8,388 nt of DNA from assembly GCA_025963265.1 (NCBI GenBank), contig JAOPUY010000009.1:1-8388 (forward strand), given 5' to 3'. Position 1 is the first letter of the stretch; every line of letters starts with the position of its first letter. The position numbers were made by a program, and so were the translations under genes. The DNA is from Frankiales bacterium. Its GTDB lineage: Bacteria > Actinomycetota > Actinomycetes > Mycobacteriales > Jatrophihabitantaceae. The notes under the pieces were generated by a model. The model had not been told where the DNA came from. It did not search any database and worked only from the letters and a program-made list of their open reading frames with translations. Below, piece after piece: positions 1 through 6,168 of the stretch.

Positions 1-2
1 CG

Positions 3-1193
3 GCCCTGGAATCCACTCGTCAGTGGTGGCAGGATTGGGCTGCCCAGGCCTCCGGGGTGACCGGCCAATGGTCGGAGGCGACCACCCGATCCCTGATTCT
101 ACTTCGGGCAATGACTCACGCCGAGACTGGCGGGCTCGTCGCGGCCGCGACCACCTCATTGCCGGAGGCTTTCGGCGGCGGACGGAACTGGGACTACCGC
201 TACGTGTGGCTTCGCGATGCCGCCCTAGCTATCCACGTCCTGATAACGCACGGATACCTCGACGCGAGCCGGCACTGGCGCGACTGGATGCTGAGGGCGA
301 TCGCCGGCGATCCCGAAGATCTCAGGATCATGTACGGGATCGCTGGTGAACGGAATCTGGCTGAAAGGCAACTGCCGAGCCTGCCGGGCTACGACGGGGC
401 GACACCGGTGCGGATCGGCAACGGGGCAGCCACACAATTCCAGGGTGATGTGATCGGCGAGGTGATGGTCGCCATGCGGCACGCCCGCGCGGCAGGGGTG
501 CCGGCAACAGAGTTGTCCTGGGCGTTACAGAAATCGTTGGTCGAGTACCTGGAAGCCCACTTCGCAGAGCGTGACCGCGGGATCTGGGAGATCCGAGGCG
601 CTCCCCAACGATTCACCCATTCCCGCGTCATGATGTGGGCGGCCTTCGATAGTGCCATCGAGGCCGTTGAAGTCCACGATCTCGACGGGCCGCTGGCTGG
701 GTGGCGAGCGCGGCGCCAGCAGTTGCGAGATGAGATCGAGTCGATGGGTTACGACGAAGCTCTCGACAGCTACACCCAGTCGTATGAGTCCTCGGAGCTT
801 GACGCGGCGCTTCTTCAGCTGCCACAGGTCGGGTATTGCGCATGGGACTCCCCACGAATGCTGTCGACGGTGAGCCGGATTGAGGAGCGGCTGATGGACG
901 GCGGCGGCTTGGTACGCCGCTACAGCAGCGGCTCTGGGGTCGATGGCCTAGTCGGTGTCGAGCATCCGTTCCTGGCCTGTTCGTTCTGGCTTGTCGAGCA
1001 GTACGCCCGGTCGGGGCGCCGTGATGATGCGGTGCGCCTCATGACGACCGTGACGGGGCTGGCGAACGAGGTGGGGATGTTGAGCGAGGAATACGACGTC
1101 CGGCACCGCCGTCACGCCGGCAACACTCCGCAGATGCTGAGTCATCTGGCGTTGATTCGGGCTGCGGACGCATTGCGGGACACAGAAGGATAG
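3..1193 (+). CDS. Glycoside hydrolase family 15 (glucoamylase/trehalase-like), 5'-truncated
   Basis: The open frame runs in from the left edge, so the start codon and N-terminal domain lie outside; 396 residues and the stop are visible. The catalytic (alpha/alpha)6-barrel is clear. A GGxRNWDYRYVWLRDA block (visible residues about 58-73) forms part of the -1 subsite. GIWEIRG carries the likely general acid Glu (codon 588-590), and MLSEEYD near residue 360 carries the likely general base. GNTPQMLSHLALI is the family's usual C-terminal signature. Full-length bacterial members have about 600-670 residues, so roughly a third is missing. Known relatives hydrolyse terminal alpha-glucosidic bonds; the mycobacterial ones characterised are cytosolic trehalases, so trehalose is a reasonable substrate guess, though glucoamylase activity cannot be excluded. 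It converges on the gene ending at 1230, 36 bp away, and I saw no strong hairpin in that gap. Confidence 0.93.
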   Translation, partial: ALESTRQWWQDWAAQASGVTGQWSEATTRSLILLRAMTHAETGGLVAAATTSLPEAFGGGRNWDYRYVWLRDAALAIHVLITHGYLDASRHWRDWMLRAIAGDPEDLRIMYGIAGERNLAERQLPSLPGYDGATPVRIGNGAATQFQGDVIGEVMVAMRHARAAGVPATELSWALQKSLVEYLEAHFAERDRGIWEIRGAPQRFTHSRVMMWAAFDSAIEAVEVHDLDGPLAGWRARRQQLRDEIESMGYDEALDSYTQSYESSELDAALLQLPQVGYCAWDSPRMLSTVSRIEERLMDGGGLVRRYSSGSGVDGLVGVEHPFLACSFWLVEQYARSGRRDDAVRLMTTVTGLANEVGMLSEEYDVRHRRHAGNTPQMLSHLALIRAADALRDTEG

Positions 1194-1229
1194 GTCGCGC
1201 CGGGGGACGGAAAGTCGTCGGCCGCCTGG

Positions 1230-1781
1230 CTAACCGGGCCCGCCGATGATCAAGCCGGCAGCGCCGACCCGCCACCGCTCCCCCGTCGCGGTGGCACCAC
1301 TCAACCCGCGAAGTCGGGTGCTTCCGAGCGTAGTGATCAGTCCAGGGCCGGCGAGTCCGGCGAAGCCCACGGTTCGTGCAGGGTCCCAGTCTTGCTGCTG
1401 AGCCAGTCTCGGCGCGATCCGGGCGAATCCCGAGGCGGAGTCGGCAATGAGCCAGGCGTCCGGATGGACGGCAACCAGCTGCCGGGCCTGACGCAGCCAG
1501 GACGCGGCCTGCGCCGGCCAGTTCACCACCGCCAGCACGGGCCGCTCTCGGTCCTGCCAGGCCGCAGCGAACGCGGTCGCGGCGGCCTGCGCGTCCGGAT
1601 CGCGTCCGTGGCCTACGGCCACGGTCAAGGCGCCGCGCTCGAGGAGCATGTCGACGATGAGGCTCAGTTCCGCGTCGGTATGCGGTGCGGGGGAAGCCGG
1701 CTTGTGCGCCGACGCTGTCGCTGGGCGCGCTCCCGTCGTTGATGAGTCAGTCCAGCCCGCTGCAGCCGATCGGTGGGACAC
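1230..1781 (-). CDS. Unrecognised protein, last gene of the alkylation-repair-type operon
   Basis: I do not recognise this family. I chose the GTG at 1781, which begins 11 nt after the stop of the dioxygenase gene and gives about 183 residues. The same frame stays open further upstream, but there it overlaps the dioxygenase 3' end and reads Arg/Pro-rich, like a shadow frame. Only a weak purine stretch precedes the GTG, so translational coupling is likely. The first 30 or so residues are rich in Ala, Ser, Thr and Pro and probably disordered. The rest alternates hydrophobic strands (LTVAVGHG, VLAVVNW, AWLIADS, TVGFAGL) with Ala-rich helices, as in a Rossmann-like alpha/beta fold. The C-terminus is short and Gly-rich (GAAGLIIGGPG). 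There is no signal peptide, membrane helix or catalytic motif I can name. Its position suggests a role with the repair genes, but that is inference only. Confidence 0.68.
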   Translation of the reverse strand: MSHRSAAAGWTDSSTTGARPATASAHKPASPAPHTDAELSLIVDMLLERGALTVAVGHGRDPDAQAAATAFAAAWQDRERPVLAVVNWPAQAASWLRQARQLVAVHPDAWLIADSASGFARIAPRLAQQQDWDPARTVGFAGLAGPGLITTLGSTRLRGLSGATATGERWRVGAAGLIIGGPG

Positions 1782-1792
1782 GGTTGTTCCGT

Positions 1793-2548
1793 TCAGGCCG
1801 CGTCGTGGAAGACGAGGCCGAGGGCGTGACGTTGGCCGGAGCGGATGGTCGACACGCCGTGCCGCACCGGTGCCGCTGACCATCCTCGCGCGGAGGGGAC
1901 CGGTCGGTCGCGGGTCGTGAACACCAGACCGTGTCCGTGGGGGATGGTGAAGGCGTTACCTCGGGATTGGGCGCGTGAGCGCTGCTCGTAGAGCAGGAAC
2001 TCTCCGCCGGTGTGGTCGGTGCCGGGGTTGCTGAGGTTGATCACGACCTGCATGGGGAACACGAGGTTGCCGTACAGGTCGCGGTGCAGAGCGTTCCAGT
2101 CCCCTTCGCCGTATTGCAGGAGGATGGGCGTGGGCTTGGTTTGCCCCGCGTCATGACACATCTGCAGCCACTCTGCCAAGCTGTCTGGCCATGGCGTCTC
2201 GCGCCCCAGCCGGGTCCACCATTCCCGCGCGATGGGCAGCAGCCGCGGGTACAGGGCGGTCTTGAGCTCGGCCACCGCGTCCGGGAAGGGCTTGGCGAAG
2301 TACCGGTACTGGCCTCGCCCGAACCGGTGGCGTGCCATGTCCACGGTCGAGCGGAAGCGGCTGGCGTCGTCATAGAGGGCGGAGATGTCGGCGGCCTCAT
2401 CGGGCGTGAGCAGGGGTCCGATCAGGGCGGCGCCGACGTTGTCGAGGTCAGCACGGATGCGGTCCCAGGCGGCCTGGCCGACTCGATCGGCGAAGGCGTC
2501 GCCGGTGTTGATCTGCGGTTGGGTGTCGGTCCGAGTATTGGTGGTCAT
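1793..2548 (-). CDS. 2OG-Fe(II) dioxygenase, Oxygenase-NA (DUF2086) type
   Basis: The 251-residue product matches the pattern of the Oxygenase-NA family, which is predicted to remove alkyl groups from damaged DNA oxidatively using 2-oxoglutarate, O2 and Fe(II). Visible family blocks are LYDDASRFRSTVDMARHRFG (about residues 58-77), a RPTPILLQYG-like block reading KPTPILLQYGEGDWNALHRD, GGEFLLYEQRSR, and RHGVSTIRSGQRHALGLVFHDA at the C-terminus. HRD supplies the HxD iron ligands. The His in RHGVS is the likely distal ligand, and the Arg in IRSGQRH probably binds 2-oxoglutarate. Length is normal for the family. The start is the ATG at 2548, which overlaps the stop of the upstream alkyltransferase gene as ATGA and has GGAG 8 nt upstream. 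Direct coupling to two alkyltransferases supports a DNA-repair role. The exact substrate is not known from sequence. Confidence 0.9.
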   Translation of the reverse strand: MTTNTRTDTQPQINTGDAFADRVGQAAWDRIRADLDNVGAALIGPLLTPDEAADISALYDDASRFRSTVDMARHRFGRGQYRYFAKPFPDAVAELKTALYPRLLPIAREWWTRLGRETPWPDSLAEWLQMCHDAGQTKPTPILLQYGEGDWNALHRDLYGNLVFPMQVVINLSNPGTDHTGGEFLLYEQRSRAQSRGNAFTIPHGHGLVFTTRDRPVPSARGWSAAPVRHGVSTIRSGQRHALGLVFHDAA

Positions 2549-3147
2549 GCCGCACGCTCCAGGGCGAGCAGGGCGACCTTGGCGTCTGGGCCGCCTCGAT
2601 AGCCGCCTATGGTGCCGTCGGAACGCACGACGCGATGGCACGGGACGACGACCGGGATGGGGTTGGTCGCGCAGGCAGTGCCGACGGCTCGGACCGCGTT
2701 AGGGCTGCCGGCCAGGGTGGCCAACTCGCGGTAGGTGGCGGTGTGTCCGTAGTCGATGTCGGTGGCGAGATCGTTGAGCACGATGCGCCGGAACCCTGCG
2801 GACAATTGCCAGTCCAGGGGCAAGTCGAAGTGCTGGCGCCGGCCGGCGAAGTAGTCCTCGAGCTGCTGGGCGGCCTCGTCGAGGCGCTTTGGCGCGGCCA
2901 GTACGCGGGGGCTGATTCGGTCGGCCAGGTCTTGCAGGACCCGGTCGGTGCCCTCAGTGGCGAAGGCCAGCCGGACGAGTCCGCGCGGCGTGGCCGCGAT
3001 CAGCAGGGTGCCGATCGGGCTGTCGACAGTGCGATAGGCGACGTCGAGCAGGTCGTTGTCCGCTGCCTCCTGGGTGAGGCGGCGATGGAGCGTGGCGAGG
3101 TCGTGTTCGCTGAGCGGGTATGCGCTGTTCAAGTCGAAGCTGGTCAT
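2545..3147 (-). CDS. ogt: Methylated-DNA--protein-cysteine S-methyltransferase (first paralog)
   Basis: This 200-residue protein transfers methyl or larger alkyl groups from O6-alkylguanine (and O4-alkylthymine) in DNA to its own cysteine in a suicidal reaction. The active-site VVPCHRV motif places the acceptor Cys at residue 170. Tyr139 (in YGHTATYREL) and Arg153 (in AVRAVGTA) match the phosphate-contacting Tyr and the Arg finger that fills the gap left by the flipped base. Asn162 precedes the active-site strand, and GGYRGG follows it. The N-terminal domain begins near residue 36 (VAYRTVDSPIGTLLIAAT). About 35 extra residues precede it, longer than E. coli Ogt. No Ada-type zinc or HTH domain is present. 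The ATG at 3147 has AGGAG 6 nt upstream and overlaps the sigma factor stop (ATGA), so translation is probably coupled to the sigma gene. Confidence 0.95.
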   Translation of the reverse strand: MTSFDLNSAYPLSEHDLATLHRRLTQEAADNDLLDVAYRTVDSPIGTLLIAATPRGLVRLAFATEGTDRVLQDLADRISPRVLAAPKRLDEAAQQLEDYFAGRRQHFDLPLDWQLSAGFRRIVLNDLATDIDYGHTATYRELATLAGSPNAVRAVGTACATNPIPVVVPCHRVVRSDGTIGGYRGGPDAKVALLALERAA

Positions 3148-3668
3148 GTTCTGCTCCTGGTGGTGACTGGCGCTGGTGTTGTCGGCCCGTCGTGAGGGCT
3201 ATCCGGGTAGCGGCGCCGCAGGGTGCGGATGCCGTCTGCTGCGGCGCGGCGGGCGGCTGCTTCGCTCGATCCGAGCAGGGCGGCTATTTCGGCGTAGGGA
3301 AGACCGGCGAGGTAGTGATAGGCGACGGCGTGTCGTTGTCGATCGGGTAGGGCTCGAACGGCGGCGGTGAGGTCGAGGTCGTGGTCCTCAGCCGGGTTGG
3401 CGCCGGCGGTCTCGGGCAGTTCGCCGAGGGGAATGGCTCGTCGCCGGCCGCTGCGGATGCTGTCTAGTGCTTTGCGGTGCGCGATGGTGACCAGCCAGGC
3501 CTCGATGTTGGCGTCGGCCGGCAGGTCGGGGTAGGCCCTCAGCGCGGCGATAAAGGTCTCCGACCAGACGTCGTCGGCGTCACTCGCGCCGACGACTGCG
3601 CGGGCGACGCGCAGCACGGTCGGCCCGTGCTGGGTCACGACCCGATCGAAAGGTTCCTTAGGTTCCAT
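3144..3668 (-). CDS. ECF-type RNA polymerase sigma factor within the alkyltransferase operon
   Basis: The 174-residue product has the two-domain architecture of extracytoplasmic-function sigma factors. Region 2 covers about residues 8-75: DADDVWSETFIAALRAYP resembles the region 2.1/2.2 core-binding helix, and AWLVTIAHRKALDSIR the -10-reading helix. After a linker with acidic residues (about 80-100), region 4 covers about 100-152: RALPDRQRHAVAYHYLAGLPYAEIAALLG with the HTH recognition helix following. A short Pro/Thr-rich tail ends the protein. The ATG at 3668 follows the upstream alkyltransferase stop by 42 nt with a weak GGGA. The gene ends in an ATGA overlap with the next alkyltransferase. 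No anti-sigma factor is encoded beside it, so control is not evident; it could be transcriptional or through one of the operon partners. By position it probably directs transcription of repair genes, perhaps its own operon, which is inference. Confidence 0.9.
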   Translation of the reverse strand: MEPKEPFDRVVTQHGPTVLRVARAVVGASDADDVWSETFIAALRAYPDLPADANIEAWLVTIAHRKALDSIRSGRRRAIPLGELPETAGANPAEDHDLDLTAAVRALPDRQRHAVAYHYLAGLPYAEIAALLGSSEAAARRAAADGIRTLRRRYPDSPHDGPTTPAPVTTRSRT

Positions 3669-3710
3669 GTCGGGGTTCCCGTGTCCTGATCAATGTGGAG
3701 CGATCCCTGC

Positions 3711-4247
3711 TCACCACAACGTTGCGGCCAGGTCGAGCGTTCCTCGCTCCAAGTTGAGCAGCGTCCGCTTGCGTGGCAGCCCTCCGGCGTAGCCGGTGAG
3801 CCGGCCGCTGGCGCCGACTACGCGATGGCAGGGCACAAGGATCGATAGTGGATTGTGCCCGACCAGGGACCCGACGTCGCGAGGACTCAATCCTCGCCCG
3901 AGTTGCCTGGCCAAGTTTCCGTAGGTGGTGGTCTGGCCGTAGGGGATGGCCTGGAGCAACATCCGCAGTGCCTGGTCCACTTCGTTGGCAGCCGGGGTGA
4001 GCGCGACGGTGAAGGCTTGACGTTTCCCGCTGAAGTATTCGTCGAGTTCGACGGCGGCGGTGCGTAGCGTCTCGTCCGTAGCGGCGTCGACCCGGGGGCC
4101 AAATGTCGTCCGGTCAGGACGCGTCCAGTGCCCGGGGAAGCACAGTCCGGTGACGCCGTCGGGGTCGGAGACGACAGTCAGTGGGCCGAGCGGGGACTCG
4201 AGCACCGTGTGGTGCATCGTCGTGGAGGTTGTCGTGGTCATCGTCAT
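3711..4247 (-). CDS. ogt: Methylated-DNA--protein-cysteine S-methyltransferase (second, divergent paralog)
   Basis: The 178-residue product is a second O6-alkylguanine-DNA alkyltransferase, distinct from the one at 2545-3147. The acceptor Cys140 lies in LVPCHRVV. Tyr109 (PYGQTTTY), Arg123 (SPRDVGS, Arg-finger position) and Asn132 (GHNPLSI) are in the expected places, and GYAGGL follows the active site. The helix before PYGQ reads VDQALRMLLQAI, where most members have F-x-x-x-V-W. The N-terminal domain starts at HTVLESPLGPLTVVS. The ATG at 4247 is preceded by a perfect AGGAGG with 5-nt spacing, which decides the start over longer upstream frames. The first 13 residues are an unusual Met/Thr/His run (MTMTTTTSTTMHH) with further in-frame Met codons at 4241 and 4217. 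It is the first gene of the five-gene operon and ends 42 nt before the sigma factor. Confidence 0.94.
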   Translation of the reverse strand: MTMTTTTSTTMHHTVLESPLGPLTVVSDPDGVTGLCFPGHWTRPDRTTFGPRVDAATDETLRTAAVELDEYFSGKRQAFTVALTPAANEVDQALRMLLQAIPYGQTTTYGNLARQLGRGLSPRDVGSLVGHNPLSILVPCHRVVGASGRLTGYAGGLPRKRTLLNLERGTLDLAATLW

Positions 4248-4262
4248 CGGTGCCTCCTGCTT

Positions 4263-4280
4263 GCCGGCCCTGGTGCCGGC
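4263..4280 (-). promoter_or_regulatory. Leader hairpin just before the ribosome binding site of the operon's first gene
   Basis: On the minus strand GCCGGC, a 6-nt loop ACCAGG, and GCCGGC form a perfect 6-bp GC stem. It ends 4 nt before the AGGAGG at 4253-4258. No U-run follows, so it is not a classic intrinsic terminator. It could affect initiation at the first alkyltransferase gene or be incidental in GC-rich DNA. The 196-nt leader (4248-4443) holds no other gene I can support, and I could not identify a convincing -35/-10 pair or a known riboswitch in it. Confidence 0.35.
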
Positions 4281-4381
4281 TTCATGAGGTAGACGCCGCA
4301 GCCGCTGGCTTCGTGAGATTCCGCCGTCGTGGTGCCGGTCGGGCTCCCGCGATAGCTCAGCAACGAGGTGGGCGCTTCTCG

Positions 4382-4407
4382 GGGACGCCGTATGGGACCG
4401 ACGTCCC
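4382..4407. terminator. Overlapping inverted repeats downstream of the 4444-5073 gene
   Basis: Two alternative hairpins share the right arm: GGGACG (4382-4387) with CGTCCC (4402-4407), and GGGAC (4394-4398), loop CGAC, GTCCC (4403-4407). They begin 36 nt past the stop at 4444 and lie before the alkyltransferase operon. There is no T-run, so this is only a possible terminator or a regulatory dyad upstream of the operon. Confidence 0.3.
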
Positions 4408-4443
4408 GGCGACCTGCATACGCCCACAAACAACCGGGGTCAT

Positions 4444-5073
4444 TCAACCGCGCTGATACCGCTCAGCCGCCTCGATCAGCGGTCGCGCGACGTCCAGGAT
4501 CGTGTCCAACTGGTTGTCGACACGCCCTCGCCATACCCACAACAACAGCTCATCGTTCTCGAATCGCCATTCGGCGTGCACCTCAGCCTCGACGCAGCGG
4601 GAGGCGTTCTCAGTGGTCACCACGGCGCGGGCGAACTCTTCGTCGTCGCCGACCAGGGTGAACACCTTCGCCCATCGGTCGTGGTCAATCGGGACGATGG
4701 AGCCGGGAAGTTCGTCGTCGTGCCACTCGAACCACGCCGTGCGCACCGCGGCCAGCGATGGAACGGGATGGTCGAGGTCGACGACGCAAACAAGAAACCA
4801 GTTCGCCGAATCCCGCTGGTAGCCGCTATCTTCGACGGAATCGCTCAAGAGGAAGTAGAAGTACTCGAACGCCGTGGTGGATCGGCCGTGCAGCGCCCCG
4901 TGGACGACGTTCCGGGCACGCCTGAAACTGCCCTCCCCGAAGGGGTAGAAGTCCCACTGATGGGCGAGCTTGCGGCGGCTGTGCTCGTGTTGCAGCCCAT
5001 GTGACTCGGCATACTCAATCGCCAGGGCGTGGTCTTCTCGATGTGCCTGCTCAGAGCTAGTGCGGCGAATCAT
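4444..5073 (-). CDS. Unrecognised soluble protein (DUF3137-like layout)
   Basis: The 209-residue product has no motif that gives a biochemical function. It begins with a charged stretch (residues 1-35). The segment DFYPFGEGSFRRARNVVHGALHG (about 41-63), then TTAFEYFYFLL, resembles the block 'pfg-G--rra-Nvv-G-----F-yry' of actinobacterial proteins often annotated hypothetical or DUF3137-like. Those relatives commonly carry membrane helices, which are absent here. It is rich in acidic and aromatic residues, with WFEWHDDELPG and a C-terminal ELLLWVWRGRVD strand before a final helix. The ATG at 5073 gives the longest sensible protein; a GGGGAG lies 12 nt upstream, a rather long spacing. It is on the same strand as the SDR gene upstream but separated by 232 bp with a hairpin, so it is probably its own transcription unit. 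The 5074-5255 region upstream has a possible -10 (GATAAAT on the minus strand) without a good -35. Confidence 0.82.
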   Translation of the reverse strand: MIRRTSSEQAHREDHALAIEYAESHGLQHEHSRRKLAHQWDFYPFGEGSFRRARNVVHGALHGRSTTAFEYFYFLLSDSVEDSGYQRDSANWFLVCVVDLDHPVPSLAAVRTAWFEWHDDELPGSIVPIDHDRWAKVFTLVGDDEEFARAVVTTENASRCVEAEVHAEWRFENDELLLWVWRGRVDNQLDTILDVARPLIEAAERYQRG

Positions 5074-5255
5074 GCCCGCGGTGTGCTCCCCTCGCCGTTC
5101 GGCCCCAACGCCTTGAACACCAAAAGCAGGGGCCTACCGCGGCGACCGCTACCGCGTCCGCCGCATTTATCCGATTCTGCCATGAACCACCTCGGACTGG
5201 GAGACCCAACCCATAATGTCGGCCGACTAGGTGACTCCCCCGGACTGTGAGGGCT

Positions 5256-5293
5256 CTTCGCCGGGTGCGCCAGTGGCAGGGCACCCAGCGAAG
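5256..5293 (-). terminator. Strong hairpin terminator candidate after the SDR gene
   Basis: Arms CTTCGC-c-GGGTGC (5256-5268) and GCACCC-a-GCGAAG (5281-5293) pair over 12 of 13 positions around a 12-nt loop, with one C/A mismatch. The structure starts 12 nt beyond the SDR stop. There is no T-run, as is usual for many actinobacterial terminators. It separates the SDR from the next gene on the same strand. Confidence 0.6.
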
Positions 5294-5305
5294 ACCGGTG
5301 GTGCT

Positions 5306-6079
5306 CTAGTTGCGGCCGGCCATGACGCCGCCGTCGACGTCCCAGATGGCGCCGGTGACCCAGCTGGTCTCATCCGAAAGCAGGAAGCTCACGGTCGATG
5401 CGATGTCGCGCGCGCTGCCGACGCGGCCCAGCGGATGGAATCCGTCGAATCCGGCCAGGGTGTCGTCGATCTGGTCCTTGGGGATGAAGCCTTCATACAG
5501 GGGCGTCTTCACCACGGCGGGGGCGACGGCGTTGACCCGGATTCTGTGGGGCGCCAGCTCGAGGGCCAGGTTCTTCGTGAGCGCGTGCACGCCCGCCTTG
5601 GCCACCGAGTAGCCCGACGAGGGCGTGGCCCCGATCGCCTGGTGGGCCCACATGCTGCCGATGTTGACGATCGAGCCTCCTTGGCCGGCGTCGATCATCC
5701 CCTGCGCGACGGTCTGGGTGATGAAGAAGATCGCCCGCGTCAGTTCGACGTAGGAGTCGTAGAACTCACCGTCGTACTCCAGGAAGGGCTTGGGGATGAA
5801 AAAGCCGGCGGCGTTGACCAGGAGCGTGGCGTCGGCGTGCTCGGCGGCGAGCTGCTTGCGAACGTCGTCCACCTGCGCTCGGTCGGCGAGGTTGGCGGTG
5901 ATACCGATGGCCTGACCGTCTTTTCTGAGCTCGGCGACGGTCTCATCTACTCGTGCCTGGTCGCGACCGATTATGATTGCGCTTCCGCCGCCGGCGACGA
6001 CGTCGGCTGCGTTCTCCTTTCCCATGCCGCTGCTTCCGCCTACTGCGATCAGTTTGCGTCCTTCGAATCGACCTGCCAT
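5306..6079 (-). CDS. Short-chain dehydrogenase/reductase (classical SDR)
   Basis: The 257-residue cytosolic oxidoreductase has all classical SDR marks. The Rossmann dinucleotide loop is GGSSGMG (residues 14-20). GRD at 38-40 at the end of beta-2 suggests NADP(H). LADR (64-67) contacts adenine, and NAAG is at 89-92. Catalytic Ser142 lies in NIGSM, and Tyr157/Lys161 in YSVAK. RVNAVAPAVVKTP (181-193) follows, then DETSWVTGAIWDVDGG at the C-terminus. Length is standard. The ATG at 6079 is chosen because AAAGGA sits 6 nt upstream and the protein then begins just before beta-1; an in-frame ATG at 6127 lies inside the upstream palindrome and adds 16 residues with no family match. The substrate (an alcohol or ketone) cannot be told. 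Two perfect dyads directly upstream suggest repressor control. Confidence 0.94.
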   Translation of the reverse strand: MAGRFEGRKLIAVGGSSGMGKENAADVVAGGGSAIIIGRDQARVDETVAELRKDGQAIGITANLADRAQVDDVRKQLAAEHADATLLVNAAGFFIPKPFLEYDGEFYDSYVELTRAIFFITQTVAQGMIDAGQGGSIVNIGSMWAHQAIGATPSSGYSVAKAGVHALTKNLALELAPHRIRVNAVAPAVVKTPLYEGFIPKDQIDDTLAGFDGFHPLGRVGSARDIASTVSFLLSDETSWVTGAIWDVDGGVMAGRN

Positions 6080-6094
6080 GACGAATCCTTTCTG

Positions 6095-6111
6095 TGGACA
6101 TCTTGTGTCCA
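6095..6111. promoter_or_regulatory. Operator-like palindrome proximal to the SDR gene
   Basis: TGGACA (6095-6100), 5-nt centre TCTTG, TGTCCA (6106-6111): perfect 6-bp arms with spacing typical of dimeric HTH repressor sites such as TetR-type operators. It ends 3 nt upstream of the SDR ribosome binding site (AAAGGA, 6086-6091), where a bound protein could block transcription or an RNA stem could affect initiation. No cognate regulator gene is in the window. Confidence 0.5.
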
Positions 6112-6115
6112 GTCG

Positions 6116-6131
6116 GAGTGTGAGCACACTC
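6116..6131. promoter_or_regulatory. Second operator-like palindrome upstream of the SDR gene
   Basis: GAGTGTG (6116-6122), AG, CACACTC (6125-6131): a perfect 7-bp inverted repeat with a 2-nt centre. It lies 4 bp from the TGGACA/TGTCCA dyad but has a different half-site, so it may bind a different protein. Both fall in the 123-bp gap between the SDR and the upstream sigma factor gene. Confidence 0.45.
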
Positions 6132-6168
6132 GCGCCGCGCTGCCGCTCAGGTGGCCGGTACGCAGACG

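Noticed and set aside
1782..1883. Longer N-terminus for the last operon gene (ATG at 1883)
   Set aside because: It would overlap the dioxygenase 3' end by about 90 nt and adds an Arg/Pro-rich stretch typical of a shadow frame; the GTG at 1781 fits the operon spacing.
2012..2602. 196-codon plus-strand frame, and a similar one at 2635-3195
   Set aside because: They are antisense to the dioxygenase and alkyltransferase genes, Gly/Val/Arg-rich with no recognisable domain.
4248..4380. Possible metabolite riboswitch in the alkyltransferase operon leader
   Set aside because: I could not match the conserved core of any known class; only simple hairpins are visible.
4248..4447. Small peptide genes or N-terminal extension upstream of the first alkyltransferase
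   Set aside because: Frames here have no ribosome binding site or family match, whereas the ATG at 4247 has a perfect AGGAGG.
5057..5284. 75-codon minus-strand frame between the SDR and the next gene
   Set aside because: It overlaps the terminator-like hairpin and the downstream gene start, and the product has no domain-like features.
6080..6127. Upstream ATG at 6127 for the SDR
   Set aside because: It falls within a palindrome, adds 16 unmatched residues, and the ATG at 6079 has AAAGGA at good spacing.
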